From: Hungatella sp. UBA5385
Lineage (GTDB): Bacteria; Bacillota; Clostridia; Lachnospirales; Lachnospiraceae
Assembly: GCA_002409995.1 (NCBI GenBank)
Contig: DHOR01000052.1
Coordinates: 1-31,213, forward strand
DNA length: 31,213 nucleotides
Direction of reading: 5' to 3'
Positions 28,931 through 31,213 of this stretch are shown piece by piece (the stretch's first letter is position 1; the number at the start of each line of letters is the position of its first letter). The notes under the pieces were generated by a model. It saw only the letters and a list, made by a program, of their open reading frames with translations. It had not been told where the DNA came from and ran no database searches. Position numbers and translations under genes: made by a program.

Positions 28931-29920
28931 ATGTATCAGGCAGCAGAAAACAGATATGAGAATATGGAGTATAAGAGATGTGGAAGGAGTGGGATTTTAC
29001 TTCCAAGAATCGCTCTGGGATTATGGCAGAACTTTGGGTTGGAGAAATCGTTGGAAGAACAGCAGGAAATACTCTTTCATGCATTTGATCTGGGAATCAA
29101 TCACTTTGATCTTGCTAACAACTATGGTTCTCCTGCTATAGGAAAAGCGGAGGAGAACTTTGGACTTGCCCTTAAGGCCGGATTGGGACGATACAGAGAT
29201 GAACTGATAATCTCCACAAAGGCGGGGTATACCATGTGGCCCGGTCCTTATGGTGACTGGGGCTCCAGAAAGTATCTTATGGCAAGTCTGGATCAGAGTT
29301 TAAAGAGAATGGGACTGGAATATGTAGATATTTTCTATCATCACAGACCGGACCCTGAAACTCCCCTTGAGGAAACCATGGGCGCTTTGGCGGATATTGT
29401 AAGACAGGGGAAAGCATTGTATGTGGGACTTTCCAATTATGACGAGCAGGAAGCTAAAAAAGCGGTTGATATGTTAAAGGACATGGGAATTCAATGTCTC
29501 ATTGAACAGCCAAGATATAATATGTTTGAGCGGACTGCAGAGGATGGGCTGTTTAAGGCGTTATGGGAAAGAGGTGTTGGGTGCATCTGCTACAGTCCTC
29601 TGGCTCAGGGTGCTTTGACAGATCGTTATCTTCATGGAGTACCGGAAGGATCAAGAGCTGCGAAAAAGGAATCTACCATAGGTGGCCGTTACCTGACTGA
29701 GGATAGAATTGATAAAGTCCGCAGACTCAATGAGATTGCTGTGAGAAGAGGACAGACGTTGGCTCAGATGGCATTATCCTGGGTTCTGAGAGAGAAGGCT
29801 GTTACAACTGTGCTGATTGGTGCAAGCAGTGTGAAGCAGTTAGATGATAATGCGGCTTGTTTGAAGCGGCTTGATTTCAGTAAGGAAGAGCTGGCGGAGA
29901 TTGACCGGATTTTAAAATAG
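28931..29920 (+). CDS. Aldo/keto reductase, YghZ/GpsA-type
   Basis: A 329-residue aldo/keto reductase. Features include FDLANNYGSPAIGKAEENFG (about 57-76; the catalytic Asp-Tyr pair), the lysine in ISTKAGY, histidines in IFYHHRPD, the phosphate-binding SNYDEQEAK and the C-terminal LIGASSVKQLDDN for NADPH. It is closest in pattern to E. coli YghZ, which reduces L-glyceraldehyde 3-phosphate and methylglyoxal. The second ATG (28931) is chosen because AGGAGG lies 7 bp upstream; the ATG at 28925 is too close to that site. It precedes the DUF951 gene. Confidence 0.92.
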   Translation: MYQAAENRYENMEYKRCGRSGILLPRIALGLWQNFGLEKSLEEQQEILFHAFDLGINHFDLANNYGSPAIGKAEENFGLALKAGLGRYRDELIISTKAGYTMWPGPYGDWGSRKYLMASLDQSLKRMGLEYVDIFYHHRPDPETPLEETMGALADIVRQGKALYVGLSNYDEQEAKKAVDMLKDMGIQCLIEQPRYNMFERTAEDGLFKALWERGVGCICYSPLAQGALTDRYLHGVPEGSRAAKKESTIGGRYLTEDRIDKVRRLNEIAVRRGQTLAQMALSWVLREKAVTTVLIGASSVKQLDDNAACLKRLDFSKEELAEIDRILK

Positions 29921-29974
29921 GAAATGGCATGTGCTGAGTGTGAACTTGACAGTACATCAGGAGTGGGAGATGCA

Positions 29975-30172
29975 ATGATTTATCAGGTTGGAGATATTGT
30001 TAAATTAAAGAAGGCTCATCCATGCGGCAGTCAGGAATGGGAGATACTGCGGGTTGGAGCAGATTTTCGTTTGAAATGTATGGGCTGCGGGCATCAGATT
30101 ATGGTGGCTAGAAAGTTAGTGGAGAAAAACACCAGAGGGCTGAAAAGTGCTGATGGTACGGCAAAGAGCTGA
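29975..30172 (+). CDS. DUF951 family protein
   Basis: A 65-residue protein with the DUF951 pattern: IYQVGDIVKLKKAHPCGSQEW at the start, then EILRVGADFRLKC and MGCGHQIMVARKLVEKN. Three conserved cysteines (HPC, KCMGC) may bind a metal. The family is widespread in Firmicutes, often close to ribosomal or replication genes, and its function is unknown. ATG 29975 is preferred: it gives the family's normal N-terminus and has GGGAG 6 bp upstream. The reading frame extends upstream to 29924, but those residues are not typical of the family. Confidence 0.9.
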   Translation: MIYQVGDIVKLKKAHPCGSQEWEILRVGADFRLKCMGCGHQIMVARKLVEKNTRGLKSADGTAKS

Positions 30173-30261
30173 TTTATGGACTGCTCAGAAGGCTGAGCGG
30201 CGAAAAAACGGGAAATATGGAAAAAATGCAGGAAAAAACTTTGAGAAGTTGGGAAAAGCCC

Positions 30262-30290
30262 TTGATTTTTCAGCATTTTTCAGCTATAAT
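30262..30290 (+). promoter_or_regulatory. Promoter of the rpsF-ssb-rpsR operon
   Basis: TTGATT (30262-30267) and a consensus TATAAT (30285-30290) are exactly 17 bp apart. Transcription would start near 30297, giving a leader of about 70 nt. Upstream, a short hairpin (GCTCAG and CTGAGC, 30183-30198) lacks a U-run. Confidence 0.75.
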
Positions 30291-30296
30291 ATTAAA

Positions 30297-30366
30297 CCGT
30301 GACACATAAAATCCTTGCTCCTGATACTGAAAGCAGGGGCCAGAGACCACAAGGAGGTAAAGAAGC
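30297..30366 (+). promoter_or_regulatory. Structured rpsF leader, probable S6:S18 autoregulatory element
   Basis: CCTTG (30313-30317) pairs with CAAGG (30350-30354) and would cover part of the rpsF Shine-Dalgarno. Inside it CTCCTG (30318-30323) pairs with CAGGGG (30334-30339). The 10 unpaired bases CCAGAGACCA lie between the two 3' arms. Translational feedback by the S6-S18 complex through such a leader is known in many bacteria; I match it by position and structure, not by a search. Confidence 0.5.
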
Positions 30367-30654
30367 ATGAACAAATATGAATTAGCCGTTGTTCTTAGCG
30401 CAAAACTGGAAGATGAAGAGAGAGCAGCAGCCATCGAAAAGATTACAGGTTATATTACTCGTTTCGGCGGAGCTGTGACTAACATTGATGAATGGGGTAA
30501 GAAGAGATTAGCTTACGAAATTCAGAAGATGAAAGAAGGATTCTACTATTTCATCCAGTTTGATGGCAATTCCACTACTCCGAACGAGTTAGAAGCACAC
30601 GTTCGTATTATGGAATCTGTTATCAGATACTTATGCGTGAAACAAGAGGCGTAA
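30367..30654 (+). CDS. rpsF: 30S ribosomal protein S6
   Basis: A 95-residue S6 protein of usual length. It has the starting MNKYELAVVLSAKLEDEERA, the central GAVTNIDEWGKKRLAYEIQK and the closing VRIMESVIRYLCVK. It binds the central domain of 16S rRNA together with S18. First gene of the conserved rpsF-ssb-rpsR operon, with AAGGAGG 8 bp before the ATG; ssb follows after 22 bp. Confidence 0.97.
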   Translation: MNKYELAVVLSAKLEDEERAAAIEKITGYITRFGGAVTNIDEWGKKRLAYEIQKMKEGFYYFIQFDGNSTTPNELEAHVRIMESVIRYLCVKQEA

Positions 30655-30676
30655 TCGATAAAGAAAGAGTGATCGT

Positions 30677-31129
30677 ATGAACAAAGCAATCCTTATGGGT
30701 CGATTGACCCGTGATCCAGAAGTAAGATATTCCCAGGGTGAGCGCGCAATGGCAATTGCAAGATATACTCTTGCAGTTGACAGAAGAGGCCGCAGAAACC
30801 AGGATGGTAATGAGCAGACCGCAGATTTTATTAACTGCGTTGCATTTGACAGAGCAGGTGAATTTGCTGAGAAGTATTTCCGTCAGGGCATGAGAGTACT
30901 GATTTCCGGAAGGATCCAGACTGGAAGTTATACGAACAAAGACGGTATTAAGGTTTATACAACCGAAGTTATCGTTGATGAACAGGAATTCGCAGACAGC
31001 AAGGGCGCAGGCGGAGAAAGCGGCGGTGGATATCAGCCAACTTCCAGACCAGCACCAACCAGCGCAATCGGCGATGGATTTATGAATATTCCGGATGGAG
31101 TCGAAGACGAAGGACTCCCATTCAACTAA
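30677..31129 (+). CDS. ssb: Single-stranded DNA-binding protein
   Basis: A 150-residue SSB. The OB fold begins MNKAILMGRLTRDPEVRYSQ and includes FINCVAFDRAGEFAEKYFRQG and GRIQTGSYTNKDG. A Gly/Pro/Ser-rich linker (about 115-138) leads to the acidic tip EDEGLPFN, the docking site for replication and repair partners. It coats single-stranded DNA during replication. It lies between rpsF and rpsR as in most Firmicutes. Confidence 0.97.
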   Translation: MNKAILMGRLTRDPEVRYSQGERAMAIARYTLAVDRRGRRNQDGNEQTADFINCVAFDRAGEFAEKYFRQGMRVLISGRIQTGSYTNKDGIKVYTTEVIVDEQEFADSKGAGGESGGGYQPTSRPAPTSAIGDGFMNIPDGVEDEGLPFN

Positions 31130-31150
31130 TTCTAACAGGAGGTACTACCA

Positions 31151-31213
31151 ATGGCATATAATAAAAATGACAGATCTGACGGCCCCAGAATGAGAAGAGG
31201 CGGCATGCGCAGA
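31151..31213 (+). CDS. rpsR: 30S ribosomal protein S18, 5' part only
   Basis: The first 21 codons (MAYNKNDRSDGPRMRRGGMRR) run off the window end. AGGAGG lies 7 bp before the ATG, and the gene starts 21 bp after ssb. The basic Arg/Gly-rich N-terminus and the operon position identify it as rpsR. Confidence 0.85.
   Translation, partial: MAYNKNDRSDGPRMRRGGMRR

Noticed and set aside
28704..29084. Minus-strand frame of 126 codons across the sirtuin and aldo/keto reductase genes
   Set aside because: It is antisense to two clearly recognised genes and lacks a ribosome site and any protein motif.
1..31213. CRISPR array, insertion sequence, T-box or metabolite riboswitch
   Set aside because: No regular spaced repeats, inverted-repeat-bounded transposase genes, or conserved T-box/riboswitch core sequences were recognised by eye in any intergenic region.

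Overview
The window looks like the chromosome of a low-GC, Gram-positive anaerobe, most likely a Lachnospiraceae member (Clostridium cluster XIVa). Supporting signs are the AT-rich codon use, the AGGAGG/GAGGTG ribosome-binding sites, the DUF951 gene beside rpsF-ssb-rpsR, the DUF2156 / Eis-like acetyltransferase / zinc-ribbon trio, and a PocR-type sensor on a cyclic-di-GMP protein. No plasmid, phage, transposase or CRISPR signature was seen. The species assignment is inference.

Layout. (1) 1-296: the end of a tRNA cluster (Asn partial, Glu, Cys) closed by a terminator. (2) 297-736: no intact gene, only a decayed-looking coding fragment and a strong bidirectional terminator. (3) 737-5726: a minus-strand operon for salvage of N-modified amino acids (carbamoylase, AGCS sodium symporter, M20 aminoacylase), divergent from an AraC regulator with a cupin domain. 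(4) 5868-7615: a small membrane protein and a membrane-anchored GH3 beta-N-acetylhexosaminidase. (5) 7605-20789: the accessory core. A FadR-type GntR regulator sits between a minus-strand operon (MmgE/PrpD protein, [4Fe-4S] class I fumarase-like alpha and beta, class II fumarase, malic enzyme) and a plus-strand operon (TAXI-type TRAP permease and binding lipoprotein, M14-type deacylase, and a GNAT acetyltransferase fused to a PatB/MalY C-S lyase). A convergent LysR gene closes it. (6) 21021-24780: a PocR-PAS-GGDEF-EAL protein, an HPr-like protein lacking the phosphorylatable histidine, and a second AraC regulator. (7) 24873-31213: conserved housekeeping-type genes ending in the rpsF-ssb-rpsR operon with a structured leader.

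How it fits together. Near-identical TTGGTATACCAA palindromes flank the GntR gene on both sides, so region 5 is probably one regulon. Its predicted chemistry is import of a small carboxylate-type compound, N-acetylation and/or N-deacylation, PLP-dependent C-S (beta) cleavage, removal or epimerisation at a succinyl-like carbon, then fumarate to malate to pyruvate. This is the part most likely to be an undescribed pathway. A candidate substrate class is S- or N-succinylated amino acids (for example S-(2-succino)cysteine). That is a hypothesis from gene content, not a demonstrated assignment.
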